Shown here piece by piece: positions 43,140 to 51,389 of a DNA stretch of 57,767 nt; position 1 is the first letter of the stretch, and every line of letters begins with the position of its first letter. The notes beneath the pieces were generated by a model that was not told where the DNA came from, searched no databases, and saw only the letters and a program-made list of their open reading frames with translations. The translations under genes and the position numbers were made by a program. The stretch covers positions 1 to 57,767 of the forward strand of contig BOAU01000004.1 of assembly GCA_026002025.1 (NCBI GenBank). The letters run 5' to 3'. This stretch comes from Spirochaetia bacterium (GTDB taxonomy: Bacteria; Spirochaetota; Spirochaetia; Treponematales; Breznakiellaceae).

Positions 43140-44567
43140 TTAGCGTATACTATTTAAATATTTTTGTAATGCAATTATTTTATTTTCATCAAAATATTGT
43201 CGATCATCGGCAGCATCCTTTATATCATCCAAAAAATCTTCATATGCACCATTTCTTGGATCTTCGGATGTATCTTTTGCGTATAATACTGCTATCCTTG
43301 CCAAACGCCTATCGGTTTTTCTTCGAATAACACGTCCCATTCTTTGTATCATTTGTCTTTTACTTCTACTACTCGCAATAATTATTGCCAAATCAGCTGA
43401 AGGAACATTTATACCTTCATCTAATAGTAGTGGTGCTGTGATAACTTCAGTTTTACCCGTTTCAAATGCTTTAAATATTTTTCTTCGAGCTAATTGGTCA
43501 ACATTTGCATTTATTGTCTGTGAATTTAATTCATGAAAACTGAATATATCTGACAATTTACTTGCAGCTCTTTGAGTTTGGCAAAAAACAATAGTACGCT
43601 CTGCTGTTTGAATACATTTAACAAAATGCTTTGCAAAATCATACTTTACAACTGAATTTGCGAGTACTTGCCGACGTTTGCTAAAGTTTGAAATATATGT
43701 ACTCGCTGCCATGGTTATATTAAAATCGCCACTAGCACCCTTTGCCAATTCAGAAACTTTCTTAAAGAATTCTCCAAATCTCAATTCCCCTAAGCCATAT
43801 CTGTTCAAACGCCTTCTAGCAATAATGCATTGTTTATTATAACGTTCATATTCATTTTGTTCTTGCCTTGTTAATTTTATGCCAATAAAAGCTATTTTAA
43901 AATGCGCAATGACATTATCCCTTAATGCTTGATCATACCCATATCTATAACACACACTTCCAAAATATGGATTTAGATAATTTTCTATTCCATCATCATT
44001 GCGTTCATAAGTTGCAGTTAATCCCAAGCGCTTCGTATAGCAATCTTTTAAAGCCGCTGAAAAAGTTTTAGCACCATAATGATGGCATTCATCTGCTATT
44101 AATAGTCCCTTGTCTCTACATCGCAAAGGCTTACCTATTGCTGAATTAACAACTGCAATTAATATCTTCCAATTTGGATCTGGATACCTTTGCCCATGAT
44201 ATCCATTTCCTAACCGTCTTAAATCGTCCCTTTCTCCAAGTAAATCAACCAAATCATTATACCATTGAGTTTGTAATTCTATATTCGGTACAATTATTAA
44301 AATTTTCCATCCGCGATTAATATGTTCAAAAATTGCTTTGTGAGCTATTCTAGTTTTTCCAGCGCCTGTAACGGCTTCAATTATGCCCTGATATCCACAA
44401 TTTGCCCATTGTTGATAAGCTTTTTGTTGCCATTGATATAAACTTAACGTATTCTTTTTTTGTTTATCATTATTTTGTGACTGATAATTACTTATATCTA
44501 CATTATTATTTTTTTTATATTCTTCTAGCAATTTCGCAAATTGTCCTTTAGTAAGATTAAATGGCAT
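43140..44567 (-). CDS. SF2 DEAD/DEAH-type helicase, AT-rich
   Basis: This 475-residue protein has motif I TGAGKTRIA near residue 65-74, motif II ADECHH near 150 and motif VI MIQRMGRVIRR near 416-427. The second RecA domain has FCQTQRAASKL. It is a compact superfamily 2 DNA/RNA translocase without extra domains, similar in size to XPB-like or RadD-like proteins. The region has much lower GC than its neighbours, which suggests recent transfer. AGGGAGG precedes the ATG. After the TAA at 43140-43142, the same frame continues for 31 plausible codons to a TAG at 43044-43046. Confidence 0.75.
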   Translation of the reverse strand: MPFNLTKGQFAKLLEEYKKNNNVDISNYQSQNNDKQKKNTLSLYQWQQKAYQQWANCGYQGIIEAVTGAGKTRIAHKAIFEHINRGWKILIIVPNIELQTQWYNDLVDLLGERDDLRRLGNGYHGQRYPDPNWKILIAVVNSAIGKPLRCRDKGLLIADECHHYGAKTFSAALKDCYTKRLGLTATYERNDDGIENYLNPYFGSVCYRYGYDQALRDNVIAHFKIAFIGIKLTRQEQNEYERYNKQCIIARRRLNRYGLGELRFGEFFKKVSELAKGASGDFNITMAASTYISNFSKRRQVLANSVVKYDFAKHFVKCIQTAERTIVFCQTQRAASKLSDIFSFHELNSQTINANVDQLARRKIFKAFETGKTEVITAPLLLDEGINVPSADLAIIIASSRSKRQMIQRMGRVIRRKTDRRLARIAVLYAKDTSEDPRNGAYEDFLDDIKDAADDRQYFDENKIIALQKYLNSIR

Positions 44568-44962
44568 TCTTTCCTCCCTTAATAATTATAATTACCTATT
44601 TTCAATATTTTGTCAACTACTTCTGGTATTACGTCTGGCGTATGTTAGATGAAGTTTTACCCCTACCACAATTATTTTAAATGTACTATTTCTACATTAA
44701 ATTAGTTATTTCATAACTATATATAGCGCTATTTTAAATGATGTACCCTATATATAGCGTAAAAATTGGGCAATATTTCGTCTAATATCTCATACGGTCA
44801 TCTTGTATTCCTGATAAATATAGTAAGTTTCTCCTGACACCTTTCCGAATGCTGTCTTCACAGATGAGATAATTATGGGACATAAAAATCAGATTTCAAG
44901 GGCCATATAAGCAATTTTTAAAAAAAATTGGCGAAAAAATTCGAAAAAAGTGCGAAATTCCC

Positions 44963-44992
44963 TTGACGAAATCCACATCATAGCGGTATCTT
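44963..44992 (+). promoter_or_regulatory. Candidate promoter of the sigma factor operon
   Basis: TTGACG (44963-44968) is followed after 18 bases by TATCTT (44987-44992). A transcript from here would have a leader of about 400 bases before the gene at 45414. Confidence 0.35.
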
Positions 44993-45253
44993 ATTATTTG
45001 TGAGCGGTGACAGCCATAGCGCCGCTTCTATGGCAAAGAATGGTTCTCAAATTAAGGAGATATACCCCCTGCCTATGCGGGAGAGGTGTGCCCTGATCAT
45101 AATGCGAAGTTTTTTCCATTAAAGTAAGGCACGAGGTGTATCCAAAAAACACCCTATAATAATATAAGGGTGACTGCAATTTTCCCACTATAAAGTGCGG
45201 AAAAACTTAATAATTACATACATTTTTAGATTCCTTATGTTGGTTATTCGGAT

Positions 45254-45277
45254 ATATCAGTAATTAATTACTGATAT
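45254..45277. promoter_or_regulatory. 24-bp perfect palindrome
   Basis: The block reads identically on both strands, with arms ATATCAGTAATT and AATTACTGATAT. It lies about 137 bases before the sigma factor start. A perfect palindrome of 24 bp is unlikely by chance and suggests a dimeric protein site. Confidence 0.6.
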
Positions 45278-45413
45278 TGATGTATTTCCTGACAGTCCTA
45301 TCTCTTGGGGCTTAGTCAAACTATGACAGAGGAGGTTTATATAGATACAAAATCAGCCGTTTCAGCAATAAGGCTTAAATGCAGTTGAATATCCAAATTA
45401 TCAGGAGGACAAG

Positions 45414-46307
45414 ATGAAAAGATCGAATGGGTTCAGTTCTATGAAGCCGGAGGTGTCATCCCCGGACTTGTATTTCCGAGACATTAACCGGTATCCCCTG
45501 CTTACGAAAGAGGACGAAAAAGTTCTCTCTGACCAGATGATCAGGGGTAAAAAAACCGGTGACACACCACTGGCGCAGGCTGCCCGGAACAAGCTGATTA
45601 AGGCAAACCTCCGGTTGGTTATCCACCTTGCCAATGGTTACCGTAACCGGGGTCTGGATTTCAGTGACCTTATCCAGGAAGGAAACTGCGGATTGCTTCA
45701 GGCGGTTGACAAATTTGAGTATCGTCCGGGGAGCAAGTTTGGCACTTATGCAGCCATTTTAATAAAGGCCGCTATCGCCCAGGCTATAAGGAACCATGCC
45801 CGGACAGTCCGGCTGCCAGAATATCTTGCCAAGCCTATCGCCAGGCAAAAACACGCTGAACAACGGCTGGCCCAGAAACTGAGACGGAAGCCTCTGACGG
45901 CTGAGGTTGCGGCGGAGCTTGGACTTGAGCCTGCAAAAATGCGAATAGTCGAGCGCGCTGCCCTGGACACATGGTCCCTCGACGCGCCCCTTGGAACCGA
46001 TGATGCCGCTACGCTGGGGGATATTATCGGTGACGCGGAATCTGAGAGGCCGCTGAACGACATTGCCCGGAGGCAGGCAGCGGCTGATCTGTACACAGCG
46101 CAAAAAACTCTATCCGAGCGGGAACTGTTCGTCATCCGGCATCGCTACGGCCTTGATGGATGTAAAATCCAGACCCTGGATAAAGTGTCGGCAGAGTTCA
46201 ATATCTCCCGGGAACGGGTCAGACAGATTGAAAAAGCGGCCTGTAGGAGAATACGGGAATCTCCAAAAGGCAGCCGACTGAAGGAACATTTGGAGACGGG
46301 CGCCTGA
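45414..46307 (+). CDS. Sigma-70-family factor lacking the Trp-Trp dyad of region 2.3
   Basis: This 297-residue protein has region 1.2, region 2 (DLIQEGNCGLLQAVDKFEYRPGSKFGTYAAILIKAAIAQAIRNHARTVRLPEYL), region 3 and region 4 (FVIRHRYGLDGCKIQTLDKVSAEFNISRERVRQIEKAACRRIRE). In group 1-2 sigma factors the segment after TYA reads WWIRQ, and the two Trp residues open the -10 element. Here it reads ILIKA. The other two sigma-like proteins in the window keep WWIRQ. AGGAGG precedes the ATG. It may recognise an unusual -10, require an activator, or act as a competitor of the main sigma factor. Confidence 0.8.
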   Translation: MKRSNGFSSMKPEVSSPDLYFRDINRYPLLTKEDEKVLSDQMIRGKKTGDTPLAQAARNKLIKANLRLVIHLANGYRNRGLDFSDLIQEGNCGLLQAVDKFEYRPGSKFGTYAAILIKAAIAQAIRNHARTVRLPEYLAKPIARQKHAEQRLAQKLRRKPLTAEVAAELGLEPAKMRIVERAALDTWSLDAPLGTDDAATLGDIIGDAESERPLNDIARRQAAADLYTAQKTLSERELFVIRHRYGLDGCKIQTLDKVSAEFNISRERVRQIEKAACRRIRESPKGSRLKEHLETGA

Positions 46308-46317
46308 GCGGCAAATT

Positions 46318-46382
46318 ACATCCCGGCAAGGGCAGAAAAAACACTTTCTGCCCTTGAAAAATATTTTTTATATCCCATATTA
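46318..46382 (+). terminator. Strong hairpin, first copy of a 65-bp repeat
   Basis: CAAGGGCAGAAA (46327-46338), loop AAACAC and TTTCTGCCCTTG (46345-46356) form a perfect 12-bp stem followed by AAAAATATTTTTT. It lies just after the sigma factor stop. The same 65-bp block recurs at 46838-46901 on the other side of the next gene. Confidence 0.75.
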
Positions 46383-46393
46383 GGAGGAAGAAA

Positions 46394-46828
46394 ATGAATG
46401 ACCAATCCCAGGGGGCATTGATTCCCATACGAGATCGCAGGAAAAAGCAAACAATCTATGTTGACCCAAGCATCGTAACCGAAACAAAGAGGGCCATTGT
46501 GGTGGGCAATGTACGATTGCAGCATTCATTGTATAACTGCTCCGTTATTGAAAAAAACGTGGTCGGGTATTGCCTGCTGCATAAGGCGAACATATCCATC
46601 AACCAGATGAAAAAGAAACAATGCTGTGAAAAGCAATGCAAATGGTTTTGCAAAAAAGAAGCGGCAAACTATTGGGCAAACCTTGAACGGAAGCGGGAAG
46701 CAAAACGCAGCGGCAAAAAGAAACGCAAAGAAAGAGAAGCTCAGTTTGTAGCAGCCGTTTTGGCAGCGAGTAAGACACGGTCTGTTCTTGGAAAAACTTC
46801 AGAGCTCAGTTTGGAACCAACGGCCTAA
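46394..46828 (+). CDS. Cys-rich basic hypothetical protein, 144 aa
   Basis: The middle contains YNCSV, YCLLH and KKKQCCEKQCKWFCKKE, a Cys cluster that may bind zinc, followed by a very basic, coiled-coil-like helix (RKREAKRSGKKKRKERE). The N terminus is a short acidic and basic stretch. AGGAGG at 46382-46387 supports ATG 46394. Family unknown. Direct repeats with terminator hairpins flank the gene, so it looks like a self-contained cassette inserted between the sigma factor and the next operon. Confidence 0.6.
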   Translation: MNDQSQGALIPIRDRRKKQTIYVDPSIVTETKRAIVVGNVRLQHSLYNCSVIEKNVVGYCLLHKANISINQMKKKQCCEKQCKWFCKKEAANYWANLERKREAKRSGKKKRKEREAQFVAAVLAASKTRSVLGKTSELSLEPTA

Positions 46829-46837
46829 AGGCCGGGG

Positions 46838-46901
46838 ACATTCCCGCAAGGGCAGAAAAACACTTTCCGTCCTTGCAAAATATTTTTTATGTCCCATATT
46901 A
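46838..46901 (+). terminator. Second copy of the hairpin repeat
   Basis: The block matches 46318-46382 at most positions (GCAAGGGCAGAAA, AACAC, TTTCCGTCCTTGC), with one stem mismatch and one GU pair. A reading frame opening at 46889 (ATGTCCCATATT) uses the repeat itself, but the true gene starts at 46919. Confidence 0.65.
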
Positions 46902-46918
46902 CATTAAAGGATGATGAA

Positions 46919-47866
46919 ATGGCATACAAAACAAAGACTTTATCAAAAATCGGCGCCGGGCTTATAACTGGTATGCAGAATGTTTTTCAGATTGTTGCCG
47001 GTAGAAATAAAACCCCGCCTGCAATACGAACAAACAATTTGGACAAGATGGTAAGGCTTGTCAATGAAGAATTGAAATGTCTTCTTGCAGAATACTGGAT
47101 CGATGATACGGCCATATCGGCCAGATTTTCTTCGATAGATGAAATGTCTTTGCGGTATATCTTTACCGGAGAATTTGAAAACTTTCTGATAGATTCTTCT
47201 ATACAATCAGGCGATGTCCTGATTAATGCTGCCGTGACAGATGAGGGGAGGATAGCGATTGAAAGGCTGGCATTAAAGACGAAAAGTTCGTATCTGCCTA
47301 ATGAGTCCCGTGAAGAAAAAATAAAAAAATACATTGAAAACAACTACAGGGGGACAAACATCTGTGACGCCTCACGAACCGGGTATGCCCTCATCAGTAA
47401 CGGGGATGATATAACCTATTTAAAATTTACGTTTTCACAGGAAGCCATTCAGGAAATTAAAAACAAAAAACTGTTCATTGATAAAGTTTCGTGGAGGATA
47501 GAGGAACCGGAGGAGGTATTTTCCTGCACTCTTCCGTCAACCAGGCAAATAATAGGTGAGAAACGGATAAGGATCGACCTTTACGATAAATTTGACGGCT
47601 TGTTCGCCTCGGCAAGAAATGAGGTTGGAGTTACCATCAAGGGATCAACCAAAACATCCCGAAGGCGTTCCCGTATAAGATCCATTTCCGCAAGAACGCC
47701 GATTACGGTTTCAGAGAACCAATTAACCCTTGAAATCGGCTGCGTTTATGAGTTAGGGGTGTCTTTATTCCGATCCAGGCCGTATACACGTACCATACGT
47801 ATCACTTACAGCATTGCAAATAAAAACAAACTGATCTACAGGGATGGCAGCGCAATAATAGCTTAA
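46919..47866 (+). CDS. Hypothetical protein, 315 aa, start of an uncharacterised operon
   Basis: AAAGGA precedes ATG 46919, which avoids the repeat-borne ATG at 46889. The protein has an N-terminal basic stretch (MAYKTKTLSKIGAGLITGMQ), a middle domain with strand-rich sequence (YWIDDTAISARFSSIDEMSLRYIF) and a very basic stretch KTSRRRSRIRS near residue 260. I do not recognise the family. It begins a group of closely spaced genes (gaps 29, 9, 12, 17 and an overlap), which continues to 52357 and probably forms one transcript. Confidence 0.7.
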   Translation: MAYKTKTLSKIGAGLITGMQNVFQIVAGRNKTPPAIRTNNLDKMVRLVNEELKCLLAEYWIDDTAISARFSSIDEMSLRYIFTGEFENFLIDSSIQSGDVLINAAVTDEGRIAIERLALKTKSSYLPNESREEKIKKYIENNYRGTNICDASRTGYALISNGDDITYLKFTFSQEAIQEIKNKKLFIDKVSWRIEEPEEVFSCTLPSTRQIIGEKRIRIDLYDKFDGLFASARNEVGVTIKGSTKTSRRRSRIRSISARTPITVSENQLTLEIGCVYELGVSLFRSRPYTRTIRITYSIANKNKLIYRDGSAIIA

Positions 47867-47895
47867 ATTAGTTTAACGAAAGGAGGACGTTCTTC

Positions 47896-48696
47896 ATGAT
47901 AGATTATTATGAAATATTGGGGACGGCAAGAAATGCTACTCAGGAGGAGATAAAAAAGGCTTATAAATCAAAGATGAGAAAAAACCACCCGGATAAATAT
48001 AATGATCCGGCTCAAAAGGAACAGGCAGAAGATTGGTCAAAGCTGCTGAATAAAGCATACGAAACATTGAAGGATGACTTTCAAAGATCAAACTATGATT
48101 TGAAATTAAACAGCGGAGAATATAAGAACGAAGCCTTTAGACAAAAAGAAGAGGAGCTGAAAAAACGTGAACAGGAACAAAGGAGGAAAGAAGAAGAGCT
48201 CAGAAGAAGAAAGGAAGAACAAAAAGCCAGGGAAGCGGAATTCTGGAATCAGGAAAAGGTAAGGCACCCTGTAAGACATGGCTTGGCGCAGACTTTACGG
48301 GCTGCCGGGAGCGTCCTGATATTTTTATCAAAGGGGGTTGCGGTATTAGCCGGTCTTTCTGCATTGGTAATTCCGATAGTATTGGGGATACGCAGCGGTT
48401 TTTTTGCAGGGCATGCCGGATGGGTTATCCTTACGGTTGTATTATCGGCATCTTCATGGTTTTTATTTTTTAAAGATGCTATAGGATATCAATTATACCC
48501 ACATCCGGTATTGGCAAATGTATTGTCAGTATTTCTCGCGATAATCCTTGGTGTAATAGCCGCATATTTGTTATCACTGACTTTTATGTTTATAGGAACA
48601 TTATTGGCTCTTATATGGGCTGGAATAAAAAAGTTATTTGGTATAATAATAGCTATAGTAATAATTGTAGTTATTGTGAGTGCAATTTTTGGATAG
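47896..48696 (+). CDS. Membrane-anchored J-domain protein
   Basis: This 266-residue protein has a J domain at residues 3-70 (YYEILGTARNATQEEIKKAYKSKMRKNHPDKY) with the HPD triad at 31-33 that stimulates DnaK. Residues about 78-120 are a charged coiled coil (KKREQEQRRKEEELRRRKEEQKAREAE). The C-terminal half has about four membrane segments (for example VLIFLSKGVAVLAGLSALVIPIV). A J domain placed at the membrane may recruit DnaK to a local substrate. It lies 29 bases after the preceding gene. Confidence 0.82.
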   Translation: MIDYYEILGTARNATQEEIKKAYKSKMRKNHPDKYNDPAQKEQAEDWSKLLNKAYETLKDDFQRSNYDLKLNSGEYKNEAFRQKEEELKKREQEQRRKEEELRRRKEEQKAREAEFWNQEKVRHPVRHGLAQTLRAAGSVLIFLSKGVAVLAGLSALVIPIVLGIRSGFFAGHAGWVILTVVLSASSWFLFFKDAIGYQLYPHPVLANVLSVFLAIILGVIAAYLLSLTFMFIGTLLALIWAGIKKLFGIIIAIVIIVVIVSAIFG

Positions 48697-48705
48697 GAGG
48701 CATTT

Positions 48706-49266
48706 ATGACGGAACCTGGTATGGACAACAGGCAGTATAAACAACTTGTTTCTCTTCTGAACAGATTTCTTGACCGGTTTGATTGGACTTTTACCCCCTG
48801 GTATTGGGCAAACGATTTGGCGGTTCAGGAAAAGAACAAAGAGAAAAGGCTTGTCGGTGTTTGCTATGACGCCTGTAAATATCTGGCGGAGAAGCTTACA
48901 AGAGCCGGAATTCAATATAAATCCTATTGGATTTGCGGGTATGGTTTGAGTTCGATAGCGCAATGGTTCGCATGTCAGACATTGCATAGCTTTAATATCT
49001 GCAGGATACCGATTGATACGGCCAGGGGGCTCAGATACCGGTACTATTTTGCCGATTGTTCTTTTGCGGACCTTCGGGAATTTTACAACGAAGATGGTGA
49101 AAGAATCACCAGAGGGTTTCCCAGTGAAAAGAAAGCTTTGCAATGGGCGGCTAAAACGCTGCTTGGTAATGATCCCTATATGCTCAGAGAATTCGATCCC
49201 CTGGAAGTTAAAATGGGGAGCCATATTTTATACAGTATAAGGCGAATGTTCAATTCGGCTGCATAG
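48706..49266 (+). CDS. Hypothetical protein with possible Cys-His-Asp triad
   Basis: This 186-residue protein has three spaced residues that fit a transglutaminase- or papain-like site: C53 in GVCYDACKYL, at the start of a helix, H94 in TLHSFNI, and D117 in YFADCSF. The order Cys-His-Asp and the small size suggest a transglutaminase-like or peptidase fold, but no family was recognised. AGGAGG at 48695-48700 supports the start at 48706, 9 bases after the J-domain gene. Cysteine peptidase activity is a hypothesis. Confidence 0.6.
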   Translation: MTEPGMDNRQYKQLVSLLNRFLDRFDWTFTPWYWANDLAVQEKNKEKRLVGVCYDACKYLAEKLTRAGIQYKSYWICGYGLSSIAQWFACQTLHSFNICRIPIDTARGLRYRYYFADCSFADLREFYNEDGERITRGFPSEKKALQWAAKTLLGNDPYMLREFDPLEVKMGSHILYSIRRMFNSAA

Positions 49267-49278
49267 GGGGATCGTACC

Positions 49279-50319
49279 ATGATCGATGAAGATAAAGTAT
49301 TGACAAACCTCACCACGGAAGGGCTTGAAAAGCGGTATGCCGATATTACAGACGCAGTTCAGGAACGGGTGCAATACGAGCTTGAAACCATTATCAAACT
49401 GGGGTTTACCGGCCAATTCCTGCTTGCCGCCGATTGTGCCGATTGGGCTAAAGTCCGCGGTATTCCCATAATCGCCTGCGGCGCAACCGCAGGTTCCCTT
49501 GTCGCCTATACATTGGGTATTACAAACCTGGACCCAATCAAATATCACCTGCTCTTTGAACGGTTCATTACGATTGAGAAGCCTGTTTTTCCCTATTTTG
49601 CCCTCAATGTATCCGCCACCGGACGTGATGCACTAATAGAATACATTACCCGGAAATGCGGCGCCGTACCGGATGGCTTCCTTATGCACGATGAATACCT
49701 TGGCCTTGAAGTCCTGGATACCATAAAAGACACTGGAACGCGTATCGGTATCAACATTGATACGATTCCACTGGATGACCGCAAAACATTTGCGATGCTG
49801 GGAAACGGGGACAGCGCCGGGGTTTTCGGGTTTGAATCTGCGGAAATGCAGACATTTTTGAAGCTGGCAAAACCGGATCGCTTTGAAGACCTCATCGCCC
49901 TCTATGCGCTCAATCATCCCGGCCCGATAGATAATATTCCCGATTTCATCGATTCAAAGATGAAACGTAAATTTGGTACCCGTATTCATCCCCTTGTTGA
50001 TGATATCCTCAGGGAAACTTACGGAGTTATTGTCTATCAGGAACAGGTTATGCAGATATTCCATGATATCGCCGGATATACCCTGGCGCAGGGGGATATG
50101 CACAGGCGGACTCTGGGGAAAATGAGAGCTGAGATAATCGCCATAGAAAGGGAACAGTTTATAAGCGAATCCGGGGCAAAGGGGATTTCAAAAGAGAATG
50201 CCGACTGGATCTTTGAATTACTCTGCCAATATACACCCTATGCTTTTAACAAGAGCCATGCCGCAACGTATGCAATGATGAGCTACCGGACCGCATATCT
50301 TAAGGCCAATTTTTCATGA
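49279..50319 (+). CDS. Truncated DnaE-like protein without catalytic aspartates
   Basis: This 346-residue protein matches the palm and finger region of bacterial DNA polymerase III alpha: GLEKRYADITDAVQERVQYELETIIKLGF, AGSLVAYTLGITNLDPIKYHLLFERF, YGVIVYQEQVMQI, and FNKSHAATYAMMSYRTAYLKANFS at the C terminus. It lacks the PHP domain and everything after the fingers. The PDxDxDF motif that carries two catalytic Asp reads FPYFALNVSATGRD here, so polymerase activity is unlikely. GRGSxAGSLV is changed to CGATAGSLV. The frame is intact and has a ribosome site (GGGGG upstream), so it looks like a retained protein, not decay. Confidence 0.8.
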   Translation: MIDEDKVLTNLTTEGLEKRYADITDAVQERVQYELETIIKLGFTGQFLLAADCADWAKVRGIPIIACGATAGSLVAYTLGITNLDPIKYHLLFERFITIEKPVFPYFALNVSATGRDALIEYITRKCGAVPDGFLMHDEYLGLEVLDTIKDTGTRIGINIDTIPLDDRKTFAMLGNGDSAGVFGFESAEMQTFLKLAKPDRFEDLIALYALNHPGPIDNIPDFIDSKMKRKFGTRIHPLVDDILRETYGVIVYQEQVMQIFHDIAGYTLAQGDMHRRTLGKMRAEIIAIEREQFISESGAKGISKENADWIFELLCQYTPYAFNKSHAATYAMMSYRTAYLKANFS

Positions 50320-50336
50320 CATAAGGGAGGAGGGAA

Positions 50337-51389
50337 ATGTCGGACTATTTAACTGTTGCATATCCCAAACAAGGGGATGCTTATTTTGGCGCCGAGGCCT
50401 GGTTCATGCGTGGTAAAGCCTATGCCGAAGAGGGCTATCATGATCTGGCGCTGGAGGCCTTTACCCAGGCAATTGTCCTTAATCCCAATAATGCCGATTG
50501 CTATTTTCATCGTGCTGAATTGTATTTTTGGAGGGCCAATAAAGGCCTGTGTGTTTTTGAACAGATCATGGCGGCCTATGAGCAGGCCATAGCGGATTAT
50601 ACCCAGGTAATCACCCTTGCTCCCGATAATGCCGCCGCCTATGTTCAGCGTGGACGGGCCTATGTCCAAACATTCGAATGTGAACTGGCTATAGCGGACT
50701 ACACCAGGGCAATCGGCCTTGAGCCTGATAATACCGATGCCTGGTATTATCGTGGTAAAGCGTATTGGGCACAGCACGAAAATGACAAAGCCCTTGCGGA
50801 TTACGCCGTGGCAATCAGGCTTAACCCCTGTCATGCTCCGGCCTATGAGGGCTGCGGTGATGTGTATGCCGGACAGGGCATATTGGATAATGAGGACAAT
50901 TATGAAAAGGCCATAGAGTACTATACCCAGGCGATCAACCTTGTTTTTGATTACCATCTCGGTCTTATGTCCATAAGGGATCTCTCTATGCCGCTCATAC
51001 TTTATCCGGAAGCCGCTTCTTTCTATACCTCCCGCGCTTTGGTTTATTCGGTAATGAGAGAGTCTGATAAGGCCATAGAAGATTATAACCAGGTGATCCT
51101 TATTGCCCCCGATGCCGAGGCTTATTACCATCGCGGCACTGAGTATTACTACAAGGGCGATTATGACACGGCCATTGAGGATTTCACTACGGCAATCAAG
51201 CTTGATCCTGATCATAATTCTGCCTATAGCTTCCGCGGCAGGGTGTATTATCAACAGGGGTATGAAGAGGCAGCCATACAGGACTGCGCCAGGGCACTTA
51301 TCATTTATCCCTATGATTCTGTCGCAAAGGAAACCCTTGAACTTGTGTGGGCGAAACACAGTGCGGAGCATGGGGAGGAGGCAATATGA
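50337..51389 (+). CDS. Tetratricopeptide repeat protein
   Basis: This 350-residue protein is a string of about eight 34-residue TPR units (for example AWFMRGKAYAEEGYHDLALEAFTQAIVLNPNN and EAYYHRGTEYYYKGDYDTAIEDFTTAIKLDPDH). TPR proteins scaffold other proteins. It lies 17 bases after the DnaE-like gene with GGGAGG as ribosome site, and its stop overlaps the lipoprotein ATG (ATGA). A long antisense frame in this region is a by-product of the repeat. Confidence 0.85.
   Translation: MSDYLTVAYPKQGDAYFGAEAWFMRGKAYAEEGYHDLALEAFTQAIVLNPNNADCYFHRAELYFWRANKGLCVFEQIMAAYEQAIADYTQVITLAPDNAAAYVQRGRAYVQTFECELAIADYTRAIGLEPDNTDAWYYRGKAYWAQHENDKALADYAVAIRLNPCHAPAYEGCGDVYAGQGILDNEDNYEKAIEYYTQAINLVFDYHLGLMSIRDLSMPLILYPEAASFYTSRALVYSVMRESDKAIEDYNQVILIAPDAEAYYHRGTEYYYKGDYDTAIEDFTTAIKLDPDHNSAYSFRGRVYYQQGYEEAAIQDCARALIIYPYDSVAKETLELVWAKHSAEHGEEAI

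Larger units (their letters stand above)
44568..45413 (+). other. Long non-coding leader region before the sigma factor
   Basis: This 846-base stretch has no convincing gene; the short minus-strand frame at 44994-45188 lacks a ribosome site. It contains two CTATATATAGCG direct repeats (44717-44728 and 44748-44759), a promoter candidate at 44963, hairpin CCATAG/CTATGG near 45015-45034, hairpin CACCCT/AGGGTG near 45149-45171, and the 24-bp palindrome at 45254-45277. The GAGGAGG at 45329-45335 has no start codon after it. Confidence 0.5.

Noticed and set aside
44994..45188. 64-codon minus-strand frame
   Set aside because: No ribosome site, overlaps hairpins and the candidate promoter of the opposite strand.
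46889..46918. Upstream ATG of the gene at 46919
   Set aside because: It lies inside a repeat that is also found before a different gene, while AAAGGA precedes 46919.
50349..51371. 340-codon minus-strand frame
   Set aside because: Antisense to the TPR protein; repetitive codons of TPR units keep the opposite frame open by chance.
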